DNA of 64,000 nucleotides from CAVSJO01 sp963728445 (lineage in GTDB: Bacteria > Gemmatimonadota > Gemmatimonadetes > Longimicrobiales > RSA9). The DNA lies in contig CAVSJO010000001.1 in the NCBI GenBank assembly GCA_963728445.1, forward strand, positions 404,605 through 468,604, read 5' to 3'. The notes under the pieces are model-generated. The model had not been told where the DNA came from and searched no databases. It saw nothing but the letters and a program-made list of their open reading frames with translations. How positions within the stretch are numbered: position 1 is the stretch's first letter; every line of letters begins with the position of its first letter. Shown here in pieces: positions 44,152 through 51,815 of this stretch. The position numbers and the translations under genes are program-made.

Positions 44152-45191
44152 GCACCCGACCCGGCGTCGGGCCGTCCGCGCCTCACCTGGACCTCACCCC
44201 CGCGCCGTACCTGAAGGCGCCGGACTCCACGGAGCGCATCATGTGGACGGTCGTGGCCACGCTGGCCCCCATCGTCCTCGCCGCGACGTGGTTCTTCGGA
44301 CTGCCGGCGCTCCTCGTCATCGGCGGCGCGACGTTCGGCGCCGTCGCCACCGAGCGTCTCTTCGGACCCGGCGGCGCCCTGCGCGACGGCTCCGCCGCCA
44401 TCACCGGGCTGCTGCTCGGGCTCACGCTGCCCGCCAGCTTCCCCGTCTGGATGGCGGTCCTCGGCGGCGTGTTCGCCATCGGCTTCGGGAAGCTCATCTT
44501 CGGCGGGCTCGGGCAGAACGTCTTCAACCCGGCGCTCCTCGGACGGGCGTTCCTCCAGGCGGCGTTTCCCGTGGCCATCACGACCTGGCCGGCGCCTCAC
44601 GCCGACACGGCCACGGTCATCCGCGCCAACCTGGCGCTCCCCTTCATGAGCGCCCCCTCGGTAGACGCCGTCACCAGCGCCACCCCCCTCGGACTCATGA
44701 AGTTCCAGCACGAGGGCACCTCCGCGCTGCACCTGCTCCTGGGCAACACGGGCGGGTCGCTGGGCGAGACGGCCGCGCTGCTGATCCTGGTCTGCGGCGC
44801 CTGGCTGGCGTGGCGCCGCTATCTCGACTGGCGCATCCCCGTCTCCATCTTCGCGACGGTGGCCGCCCTGGCGGAGATCCTCCATGCGGTGGCGCCCGAC
44901 CGCTTCGCCGGCCCGGCCTTCATGCTGCTCTCCGGCGGCCTCGTCCTCGGCGCCGTCTACATGGCGACGGACATGGTGACGAGCCCCGTGACCCACGCCG
45001 GCTCGTGGATCTTCGGCGTCGGCATCGGCGTCCTCGTGGTCCTCATCCGCGTCTGGGGCGGACTGCCCGAAGGCGTGATGTACGCGATCCTCCTCATGAA
45101 CGCTCTCGTCCCCTTCATCAATCGGGCGACGCGGCCCCGCGTATTCGGCACGGCCCGGCGCGGCGTCGGCGGGAAGGAGCGGACGGCATGA
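44148..45191 (+). CDS. rnfD: Rnf complex subunit RnfD
   Basis: An integral membrane subunit of 347 aa, with many hydrophobic segments, that carries covalently bound FMN on a Thr. The FMN site is in VDAVTSATPLG, in the family-typical position between membrane segments. Other family stretches are SPVTHAGSWIFGVGIGVLVV and EGVMYAILLMNALVPFI. GTG start overlaps the rnfC stop (GTGA) and its stop overlaps rnfG. ApbE, encoded at the end of the operon, is expected to attach its FMN. Confidence 0.95.
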   Translation: MSTRPGVGPSAPHLDLTPAPYLKAPDSTERIMWTVVATLAPIVLAATWFFGLPALLVIGGATFGAVATERLFGPGGALRDGSAAITGLLLGLTLPASFPVWMAVLGGVFAIGFGKLIFGGLGQNVFNPALLGRAFLQAAFPVAITTWPAPHADTATVIRANLALPFMSAPSVDAVTSATPLGLMKFQHEGTSALHLLLGNTGGSLGETAALLILVCGAWLAWRRYLDWRIPVSIFATVAALAEILHAVAPDRFAGPAFMLLSGGLVLGAVYMATDMVTSPVTHAGSWIFGVGIGVLVVLIRVWGGLPEGVMYAILLMNALVPFINRATRPRVFGTARRGVGGKERTA

Positions 45192-45898
45192 GCGCCACCA
45201 CGAACGCCGGGACGCCGCAGGCCCACGGCACGTCCGATGCCCACGCGCCCCTGGCTGCGCCGGCCCCGACCGCGGTTCCCGCGTGGCGGCTGTTCACCAC
45301 GCTGGCTGTGGCGGGCGCCATCGCCGGGCTGCTCATCGTCCTCGTCTTCGACTGGGCCCAGCCCCGCATCCGCGCCCATCAGGCGGAGGTCCTTCGCGCG
45401 GGCATCGAGGAGGTGCTCGGCGCTCCCGACCACTACCAGACCCTCTTCGTGGTGGGCGACGCCCTCTCCCCCACGATTCCGGCCGGCGCCGATTCCGCCG
45501 CCCTCGAGCAGGTCTACCTCGGCTTTGACGCATCGGACCGGCCCGTCGGCTTCGCAGTACCCGCCGCCGAGCCGGGATTCCAGGACGTCATCAGCCTGCT
45601 CTACGGTTACGACCCCGGGAAGGACCAGCTCCTCGGCATGACCGTCATGGACAGCAAGGAGACGCCGGGTCTCGGCGACCGCATCACCCGCGACAGCGCC
45701 TTCATCTCCGGGTTCACGGGCGTCACGCCGCCGCTGATCGGCGTGAAGGCCGGGGCCGGGGAGGACCCGGTGCACGACGTCGACATGATCACCGGCGCGA
45801 CCATCTCGTCCCGCGCCGTGATCGGCATCATCAATCACAGTCTGGACCGCCTGCGCCCGATCCTGCGGGCGTACGTGGCGGGGAAGGGAAGCGCCTGA
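45188..45898 (+). CDS. rnfG: Rnf complex subunit RnfG
   Basis: The 236-aa subunit has one membrane helix (FTTLAVAGAIAGLLIVLVF) and a periplasmic FMN-binding domain with GLGDRITRDSAFI and the covalent attachment motif MITGATISSRAV (Thr). The first 32 residues are an Ala/Pro/Thr-rich extension not typical of the family. ATG overlaps the rnfD stop, and its stop overlaps rnfE by one base. Together with RnfD it relays electrons inside the complex. Confidence 0.95.
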   Translation: MSATTNAGTPQAHGTSDAHAPLAAPAPTAVPAWRLFTTLAVAGAIAGLLIVLVFDWAQPRIRAHQAEVLRAGIEEVLGAPDHYQTLFVVGDALSPTIPAGADSAALEQVYLGFDASDRPVGFAVPAAEPGFQDVISLLYGYDPGKDQLLGMTVMDSKETPGLGDRITRDSAFISGFTGVTPPLIGVKAGAGEDPVHDVDMITGATISSRAVIGIINHSLDRLRPILRAYVAGKGSA

Positions 45899-46632
45899 TG
45901 GACACGCAGAGCGTCGACGTCGGCACCACCGCCGGCTCGGCTGCCACGGCCGCACCTGCGGCCCCCCGGGTTCGCCGCGGGACCACACCCTCGGAGGACC
46001 TGCTCCGCGGCGTCTGGCGGGAGAACCCCGTCCTCGTCCAGTTGCTGGGCATGTGCCCGACGCTCGCCGTCACGAACAGCGTCGCCAACAGCCTGGCCAT
46101 GGGCCTCGCCACGTTCTTCGTGCTCCTCGGCTCCAGCATCCTGGTCTCCTCGCTGAAGCGCTTCATCCCGGCCGGCGTCCGCATCTCGGCCTACGTGCTC
46201 ATCATCGCCACCTTCGTGACCATGGCGGACCTGGTCCTCGCCGCCCTGGTCCCGGACATCCACAAGTCGCTGGGCGCGTTCATCGCCCTGATCGTCGTGA
46301 ACTGCATCATCCTGGGTCGGCAGGAGGCCTTCGCCGCCAAGCGACCCGTCGGTCGCGCCGCCCTCGACGCCGTCGGGACCGGCTTCGGCTTCGTCATCGC
46401 CCTGCTGATGATGGGGTCCATCCGGGAGCTGCTCGGGAGCGGCACGCTCCTCGGCCACCCCGTCTTCGGCGTCCACTACGAGCCGTGGGTCATCATGATC
46501 CTGCCCCCCGGCGGCTTCCTGACCCTCGGCTTCATCCTGCTCGGACTCGGCTGGTGGCGGGAGCGCCGGGCCGGACCCGTGCCGCAGCCGCGGCGCTGGC
46601 CCCACGGCGTGCTCACGCGCAAGGAGGCATGA
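45898..46632 (+). CDS. rnfE: Rnf complex subunit RnfE
   Basis: A 244-aa polytopic membrane subunit. The family block LLRGVWRENPVLVQLLGMCP, then TLAVTNSVANSLAMGLAT, begins about 35 residues in; the sequence before it is an Ala/Thr/Pro-rich extension. Further helices include ISAYVLIIATFVTMADLVLA and FIALIVVNCIILGRQEAFA. In the related Nqr and Rnf complexes the equivalent RnfA/E pair holds a buried cluster and forms the ion path. The conserved Cys in LLGMCP and VNCIIL are present. It overlaps rnfA by four bases. Confidence 0.95.
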   Translation: MDTQSVDVGTTAGSAATAAPAAPRVRRGTTPSEDLLRGVWRENPVLVQLLGMCPTLAVTNSVANSLAMGLATFFVLLGSSILVSSLKRFIPAGVRISAYVLIIATFVTMADLVLAALVPDIHKSLGAFIALIVVNCIILGRQEAFAAKRPVGRAALDAVGTGFGFVIALLMMGSIRELLGSGTLLGHPVFGVHYEPWVIMILPPGGFLTLGFILLGLGWWRERRAGPVPQPRRWPHGVLTRKEA

Positions 46633-47207
46633 TGGGGGACCTCGTCTGGATCCTCGTCTCGGCGATGCTGGTGAACAACTTCACCCTCGTCCTCTTCCTC
46701 GGGCTCTGCCCCTTCATGGGCGTGTCCGGCCGCGTGTCCACCGCCGTGCGCATGGGCGCGGCGAACATCTTCGTCCTCGTCATCACCTCCCTGAGCGTGT
46801 GGGTGCTGAACACGTTCGTGCTGGGGACCGCGCCGTACCTGCGGCTCATCTCGTTCATCGTGGTGATCGCGTCCCTCGTGCAGATCGTGGAGATGGCCAT
46901 CCGGAAGCTGAGCCCCGCGCTCTTCCGCGAGCTCGGCATCTTCCTGCCCCTCATCACCACGAACTGCGCGATCCTGGGCCTCGCGATCTTCCAGACGAAC
47001 CGCGGCTACGGGCTCGTCGAGGGACTCGTCTTCGCCGTCGGCGCCGGGCTCGGCCTCATGCTCGCCCTCGTGCTCATGGCCTCGATCCGCGAGCAGTCCG
47101 AGCTCGCCGACGTCCCGGCCCTCGCCCGGGGCATGGGCCTCGTCCTCATCATCGCGGGGAGCCTGTCCCTGGCCTTCATGGGCTTCGCCGGGCTGTTCAG
47201 CTCATGA
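46629..47207 (+). CDS. rnfA: Rnf complex subunit RnfA
   Basis: A 192-aa membrane subunit, the pseudo-symmetric partner of RnfE. Typical stretches are VNNFTLVLFLGLCPFMGVSG, TNCAILGLAIFQ and SIREQSELADVP. The conserved Cys residues in GLCPF and TTNCAIL are in place, as needed for the intramembrane cluster seen in Rnf/Nqr. The first of two Met codons overlaps the rnfE stop. The next gene, a small Cys-rich membrane protein, starts within its stop codon. With rnfB, C, D, G and E present, the full six-subunit set is encoded. Confidence 0.95.
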   Translation: MMGDLVWILVSAMLVNNFTLVLFLGLCPFMGVSGRVSTAVRMGAANIFVLVITSLSVWVLNTFVLGTAPYLRLISFIVVIASLVQIVEMAIRKLSPALFRELGIFLPLITTNCAILGLAIFQTNRGYGLVEGLVFAVGAGLGLMLALVLMASIREQSELADVPALARGMGLVLIIAGSLSLAFMGFAGLFSS

Positions 47208-47365
47208 TCCACCACCTCCTGGGACTCGCGGCCTTCGCGGGCCTCTTCGCCCTCTTCGGGCTCTACGGCCTCCTGCGCGGCGACGAGAAGCCGTCGTGCG
47301 GCGGCAATTGCGGCGCCTGCACCGGCGCCTGTCCGACCGATCGTATGGAGAATCACGATGGATGA
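47204..47365 (+). CDS. 53-aa Cys-rich membrane protein between rnfA and apbE
   Basis: A tiny protein with one N-terminal membrane helix (LGLAAFAGLFALFGLYGLL) and a compact cysteine motif SCGGNCGACTGAC (Cys32, 36, 39, 43), then a short polar tail. The start ATG overlaps the rnfA stop, and its stop overlaps the apbE start region by eight bases. It therefore is translated with the complex. The layout, a single helix followed by clustered Cys, resembles NqrM, the assembly factor for the Nqr intramembrane iron centre, and FeoB-associated Cys-rich proteins. Sequence similarity to either is too short to be decisive. An Rnf maturation role is inferred from position. Confidence 0.72.
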   Translation: MIHHLLGLAAFAGLFALFGLYGLLRGDEKPSCGGNCGACTGACPTDRMENHDG

Positions 47366-48350
47366 GCGATCCGACCGCCCGCTGCCCAGCCGGCGGGAGT
47401 TCCTGGCCCTCGGCGTCGGCGCGTTCGTCGTCTCGACGCTGCCCCTCGGCGCCCTGCGGCGCCGGCACCTCGTCCGGCGCACCGTGCCCGTCATGGGCAC
47501 GCTGGCCGAGTTCGCCGTCGTGCACCGGGACGAGCGCTACGCCCAGTCCGCTATCGGCGCGGCCCTCGACGAGCTGTACCGCGTCGAGCGCACCATGAGC
47601 CGCTTCCGCGCCGACTCCGACGTCGGCCGGGCGAACCTCCGGGCCGCGGACGAGGCAGTGGCCATCGGCGAGGAGACGGCGCTGGTGCTGCGCCACGGCC
47701 TGCGCTGGGCGCTCCTCAGCGACGACGCCTTCGACCCTGCCCTGGGCCGGGCCGTCGGGCTGTGGGACGTCGAGCACCGCAACGCACCGCCGGCCGAGAC
47801 CGCCGTGCACCGATACGCGGGCCAGCACTTCTGGCGAGACGTCGACCTCGACACGTGGCGCGGCGCGCCCGCCGTCCGCTTCTCCAGCCCCGACGCCGGC
47901 CTCGACCTGGGCGGCATCGCCAAGGGGTACGCCGTCGACCGGGCCGTCGCCCGGCTGCGGGAGTGGGGGATCGGCAACGCCCTCGTCAACGTCGGCGGCG
48001 ACCTCTACGCCCTCGGTCGCAACGCCGAGGACGAGCCGTGGCGCATCGGCATCCAGTCGCCCTTCGAGCCCGGCGCGCTGCTCGGGGAGTTCCCCTTGAG
48101 CGACCGCGCCGTCGCCACCTCCGGCGACTACATCCGCTACTTCGACTGGCACGGCCGCCGCTATCACCACCTCATCGATCCGGGGACGGGGGAGCCCCGG
48201 CGCTCCGCCATGCACACCATCACCATCGCAGCCGACGACTGCATGGCTGCGGACGCCGCGGCCACCGCAGGCTTCGGTGCCCCGGCCCCCGCCACGCGTC
48301 GCGTCCTGGGCGCGGCGGGCGTGGGCGCCGAAATCGTCCACTCGGCCTGA
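47358..48350 (+). CDS. apbE: FAD:protein FMN transferase ApbE
   Basis: ApbE transfers FMN from FAD to a Thr in RnfD and RnfG. The 330-aa protein carries a twin-arginine-type signal (SRREFLALGVGAFVVSTLP), so it should act in the periplasm, where those Thr lie. Family motifs are VPVMGTLAEFAVVH, the core DLGGIAKGYAVDRA, VNVGGDLYALGRN, and the C-terminal HHLIDPGTGEPR followed by ADDCMAADAAATA. Length is normal. It overlaps the small Cys-rich gene by eight bases and ends 11 bases before a zinc-ribbon gene. Confidence 0.95.
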   Translation: MDERSDRPLPSRREFLALGVGAFVVSTLPLGALRRRHLVRRTVPVMGTLAEFAVVHRDERYAQSAIGAALDELYRVERTMSRFRADSDVGRANLRAADEAVAIGEETALVLRHGLRWALLSDDAFDPALGRAVGLWDVEHRNAPPAETAVHRYAGQHFWRDVDLDTWRGAPAVRFSSPDAGLDLGGIAKGYAVDRAVARLREWGIGNALVNVGGDLYALGRNAEDEPWRIGIQSPFEPGALLGEFPLSDRAVATSGDYIRYFDWHGRRYHHLIDPGTGEPRRSAMHTITIAADDCMAADAAATAGFGAPAPATRRVLGAAGVGAEIVHSA

Positions 48351-48361
48351 GGAGGGCCTCC

Positions 48362-48763
48362 ATGAAGACCCAGATGGCATACTGCTCGGCGTGCGATCAG
48401 CAGGTCCGCATCGTCGTCACGCCCCAGCCCCTCCACGAGGGTCAGGCGAGCATCCCCGACGCCGAGGTGATCTGCCTCGATTTCGGTGACACGTGCACCG
48501 GCTCCATGTGCCCGATGTTCGGCCTGCCGTCGATCCTCATGGGCGTGCGCCTGGCCCGGAGCGGCCTGCGCACCCAGCCGTGGGAGACCGTCCGCGCCCT
48601 CTGCGAGAGCTGCGGCACCGTCGGAGACATGCACCGCATCGACGTCCGCCACGTGAACTGCCCCGCCTGCGGCGCCACCAGCGAGCTCATCGTCATGCAC
48701 GTCGACGACGAGGGCGACATCGCCATCACCCGCGCACCCCGAGGCACCGGCCCCGAGTATTGA
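48362..48763 (+). CDS. Zinc-ribbon protein of unknown function
   Basis: A 133-aa soluble protein ending the operon. Two CxxC knuckle pairs are seen: YCSACDQQ (Cys8, Cys11) with CLDFGDTCTGSMC, and ALCESCGTVGD with VNCPACGATSE. These could form two rubredoxin-like zinc or iron sites. No family is recognised. The start ATG is preceded by aggagggcctcc, a strong ribosome-binding site. A 12-bp stem hairpin directly follows the stop and closes the operon. Confidence 0.75.
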   Translation: MKTQMAYCSACDQQVRIVVTPQPLHEGQASIPDAEVICLDFGDTCTGSMCPMFGLPSILMGVRLARSGLRTQPWETVRALCESCGTVGDMHRIDVRHVNCPACGATSELIVMHVDDEGDIAITRAPRGTGPEY

Positions 48764-48768
48764 CGCGA

Positions 48769-48801
48769 AGGGGCCCGGACACCTGCCGCGTCCGGGCCCC
48801 T
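48769..48801. terminator. Hairpin between convergent genes, probable bidirectional terminator
   Basis: A perfect 12-bp stem (aggggcccggac / gtccgggcccct) with a nine-base loop sits six bases after the zinc-ribbon stop and about 70 bases before the stop of the converging peptidase. There is no T-run, so it may be a strong stem of Rho-independent or other type. It likely ends the KOR-Rnf operon. Confidence 0.7.
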
Positions 48802-48868
48802 GATCGTCACGACCTCATTCGAGGGGCTGCGTCGCCGGCGGCGAGCATGCCCGACGAATTCTCCCCGC

Positions 48869-50281
48869 CTAGTTCTGCAGCGTGCTCAGCACGTTGATCC
48901 GGCCGTTGCCGTAGTGGTCGTCCGCTCCAGGAGCCCCGAGGTCGTCCGCCCCCTTGATGATCGCCTGCTTGATCTGGGCCGGGTGCCCGTGCCCCATCTC
49001 CGCCACGAGCTGCGCCGCCAGACCCGCCACATGCGGGCTCGCCTGCGAGGTCCCGGCGAAGCCCAGCGTCACGAAGTAGCCCTCAGGCACGTCACAGTAG
49101 CCGGGCAAATAACCCGTCCAGTGCCGGGCGCACAGCCCGCTCACGTACCCTGCGCCGGTCCCGCCCGGAGCCGCCACCGTGACCTCCGACCTGCCGTAGT
49201 TGGAGTAGGAAGCCGGCGCGTCCACGTTCGTCCACGGCCCCGAGAACGGATTCTCCGAGCTGGTCGGACCCGTCGCCGAGACGCAGACCACGTGCGGCGA
49301 CTCGCAGAACACGCGGTAGTTCAGGCCCTCGTTGTCCATGTCCGCGGCGTCGTTGCCCGCCGCCACCACGACCAGCATGCCCTTCGAACGGGCGTAGTTG
49401 AGGACCTTGTTGATCAGGCCCACGTAGTAGCCCGCATGCTTCTTCTCGATGCCGCCCGGGAAGCCCAGGCTCATGTTCGCCACGTCCGCGCCGTTGTCCG
49501 CCGACCAGACGATGCCCGCCAGGATCGCGCCCAGCGATCCGCTACCGTCCTGTCCCAGGACCTTCACGGCCATCAGCGTCGTCTCCGACGTCACGCCGGC
49601 GAAGATCACCGCCTTGCTGGCGACCTGCGAGGCCACGTTCGTACCGTGGCCGGCCAGGTCGTCGACGGGGTTCCGGCCCGGCCAGTGGGCCTCGATGAAC
49701 GCGTCGTCGCTCGGCACGAACGAGATGGAGCGAGACAGGTCCACGCGGCCGGCCATGTCGTAGTTGTCGTAGTCGATGCCCGTGTCGATGATGGAGACGG
49801 TCACGCCCGGCGACCCCAGATGGCCCGCCGCCCACGCGTCGTCCGCGTCGATGGCTCGCATGTTCCACTGATAGGCGTACCGATAGGCTCCCGCTGGATT
49901 TCCGACGCTCGCCGGGGCTGCCGCGGAGAGGACCTGTGCGGCGCCCAGTCGTGCCGGCGCGTTCAGGTGCGTGGCCGGGTCGAGCTGCAGCCCCGAGACG
50001 CCCGGGGAATGGCCGAGACGAGCCGCTCCCGCCGCGTCCAGCCCCGTCACTACGGCAAAACCAGCGTTGCGGCTCATGAAGAGCACCCGGCCGCCTGCCT
50101 GTTCGACGGCCGACTCGAAGCCCCGGGCACTGCCGTTCAGGTCCACGAGATAGCCGTTCGTGCCGCCGGCACGGACGGTCATGCTCGGCGCCGACGTGGG
50201 AGCCGCGGGCTGGACGAGGTCACTGGAGCAGCCCGCAGCCAGGAATGTCGTCGTCGCGAGCAGGAGGAGGGGTCGCTTCAT
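48869..50281 (-). CDS. Subtilisin-like serine peptidase lipoprotein (S8)
   Basis: This secreted peptidase of 470 aa starts with MKRPLLLLATTTFLAAGCSS, a lipoprotein signal with lipobox LAAGC. A propeptide-like region (about 40-105, with YLVDLNGSARGFESAVEQAG) resembles inhibitor-I9-type prodomains. The catalytic domain shows Asp166 (SIIDTGIDYD), His212 (DLAGHGTNVAS) and Ser412 (FAGTSQASPHVAGL), with Asn in VVAAGNDAAD. It is intact. The ATG chosen precedes the signal; a further 57 codons are open but not protein-like. It is on the same strand as the SusCD genes but separated from them by a terminator. Confidence 0.93.
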   Translation of the reverse strand: MKRPLLLLATTTFLAAGCSSDLVQPAAPTSAPSMTVRAGGTNGYLVDLNGSARGFESAVEQAGGRVLFMSRNAGFAVVTGLDAAGAARLGHSPGVSGLQLDPATHLNAPARLGAAQVLSAAAPASVGNPAGAYRYAYQWNMRAIDADDAWAAGHLGSPGVTVSIIDTGIDYDNYDMAGRVDLSRSISFVPSDDAFIEAHWPGRNPVDDLAGHGTNVASQVASKAVIFAGVTSETTLMAVKVLGQDGSGSLGAILAGIVWSADNGADVANMSLGFPGGIEKKHAGYYVGLINKVLNYARSKGMLVVVAAGNDAADMDNEGLNYRVFCESPHVVCVSATGPTSSENPFSGPWTNVDAPASYSNYGRSEVTVAAPGGTGAGYVSGLCARHWTGYLPGYCDVPEGYFVTLGFAGTSQASPHVAGLAAQLVAEMGHGHPAQIKQAIIKGADDLGAPGADDHYGNGRINVLSTLQN

Positions 50282-50468
50282 CACGAGATACCTGCCGGGA
50301 AAGAGGACCGATGATGCGAAGTCTTCTGGGAGAGTCCTGCCAATGTTCAGGATGGCGCGATCGACGTCAAGTTTCTCCGCTCGCCCCCAGGCGCCGCGCT
50401 GGGAGGGCGGGCATCGCCCGTTCGTGCGTGTACGCGTTCCCGCACACGTCACCGTTCCCCGAAAGAAC

Positions 50469-50496
50469 GGCGGCTCGCCCCGAAAGGTGAGCCGCC
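50469..50496 (-). terminator. Intrinsic terminator of the SusC/SusD operon
   Basis: On the minus strand the stem GGCGGCTC / GAGCCGCC is followed by GTTCTTTCGG, a short U-rich tract. It lies about 45 bases beyond the SusD-like stop. The orientation and distance fit termination of the outer-membrane nutrient-uptake operon. Confidence 0.7.
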
Positions 50497-50542
50497 GCTC
50501 CGTGCCGATGCCCGTGCACGCTGCCGAGAACCTACCCCGGCG

Positions 50543-51802
50543 CTATCCCCCGATGTTCGGGTTGGTGTCCCGTTCCGACTTCGAGATCGGGAAGCACAGG
50601 TCCTGCTGCGCCAGGTGCGAGCCGGACTGGATGTCTCCACTCGGCATCTCGAGCGGGTCCAGCGCGCCCGGCGTGTTGTTCGCCTTCCAGCGCCGGAAAT
50701 CGTTGAGGCGCCTCGCCTCCAGCCAGAGCACGATGCCGCGCTCCCGCTTCAGCGCCGTCCAGGCATCGGTGAGGACGGTCGTGGACACGGTCGGCACGCC
50801 GGCGGCGGTCCGCAGCTCGTTGATCTTGGCGAGACCGCCGGCCACGTTGCCGCTCAGGAGGGCGTTCTCCGCCTCGATGAGCCGCATCTCCGAGCCGCTG
50901 GACAGCGTGACGGGTGCGTCCGGCGAGGCGTACTTCTTCTGAGGCCACCACGGGACCTTGCCGCAGCAGTCGATCGCCGCGTCGCCCTGCTCGTTCGCAT
51001 TGAACTGGTAGGGAACGCGCGGATCGTGGGTCTCGTCCGCGTACGCGGAGTACCAGGTGTTCCACTCCGTGTGCGCCCGGTACGGCTGCGAGTGGGTGGA
51101 CCACTCAATCCGGTTCAGCTGCGCTTCGGACCCGATGTTGAAGTACGGCAGCTTGTACGTGAAGCTCGTCGGCACCGCCGCCGCGTCCGATACCGCGCCC
51201 GCCCAGTCGCCGAGGTCGACGCGCACCGAAGCCCGTCCGGCCGTCGCAGCGGTCTTCACGTCCCCGCTGCCCGTCTGGATGGCCTTCGTGAAGTACTCCT
51301 CGGCGCGGTCCAGATAGACGGAGCTCGGCTGCGCCGCGCCGCCGTCGATGACGGCCTCGCACATGTTCTCGCCCAGCAGCCGGTCCGCGTAGCCGGCGTA
51401 GAGGTACGCCTGCGCGAGCAGCGCCGGACTCGCCGGGTCCTCCTCGACGCGGGCGGCGCCCTGCTCGGCCAGCCACCGGGCCTGCTGCGCGTTCTCCCAG
51501 TGCGTGTCGAGGTCCGCGTCCGTCGGGTTCAGCTCCCCCCGCTGCCACGGCACCGTGATGCCGAAGCTGCCCGTCGAGCCCGACGGGTGGATCTCACGGG
51601 CCACCGCGGCGCCCGTGTACCCGATCCAGTTGACCGCCTCTCCCAGCGCCCGGCCCATTCCGGCGACCAGCGCGGGCTGTGCCTCGGGCCGGTCCAGGAA
51701 GCCGTCCTGGACCGGACCCGGGTTCGTCACCTTCGTGTCGCACGCCGCCGTCGCGAGTCCGGCCGCGAGCGTCAGAACCGCTGCCCAATTGCGCGTGTTC
51801 AT
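50543..51802 (-). CDS. SusD/RagB-like outer-membrane lipoprotein
   Basis: A 419-aa substrate-binding lipoprotein that closes over the SusC channel. The signal ends AGLATAACD (lipobox ATAAC). The N-terminal part has NPGPVQDGFLDRPEAQPALV and a TPR-like helical region (AQAYLYAGYADRLLGENMCE) typical of SusD. The C-terminal has LIEAENALLSGNVAGGLAKI, ERGIVLWLEARRLNDFRRWK and PISKSERDTNPNIGG, all matching the SusD/RagB pattern. Length is short for some SusD proteins but in family range. It lies 13 bases after the SusC gene and is certainly co-transcribed. Substrate unknown. Confidence 0.92.
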   Translation of the reverse strand: MNTRNWAAVLTLAAGLATAACDTKVTNPGPVQDGFLDRPEAQPALVAGMGRALGEAVNWIGYTGAAVAREIHPSGSTGSFGITVPWQRGELNPTDADLDTHWENAQQARWLAEQGAARVEEDPASPALLAQAYLYAGYADRLLGENMCEAVIDGGAAQPSSVYLDRAEEYFTKAIQTGSGDVKTAATAGRASVRVDLGDWAGAVSDAAAVPTSFTYKLPYFNIGSEAQLNRIEWSTHSQPYRAHTEWNTWYSAYADETHDPRVPYQFNANEQGDAAIDCCGKVPWWPQKKYASPDAPVTLSSGSEMRLIEAENALLSGNVAGGLAKINELRTAAGVPTVSTTVLTDAWTALKRERGIVLWLEARRLNDFRRWKANNTPGALDPLEMPSGDIQSGSHLAQQDLCFPISKSERDTNPNIGG

Positions 51803-51815
51803 CGTTCGCCTCCCC

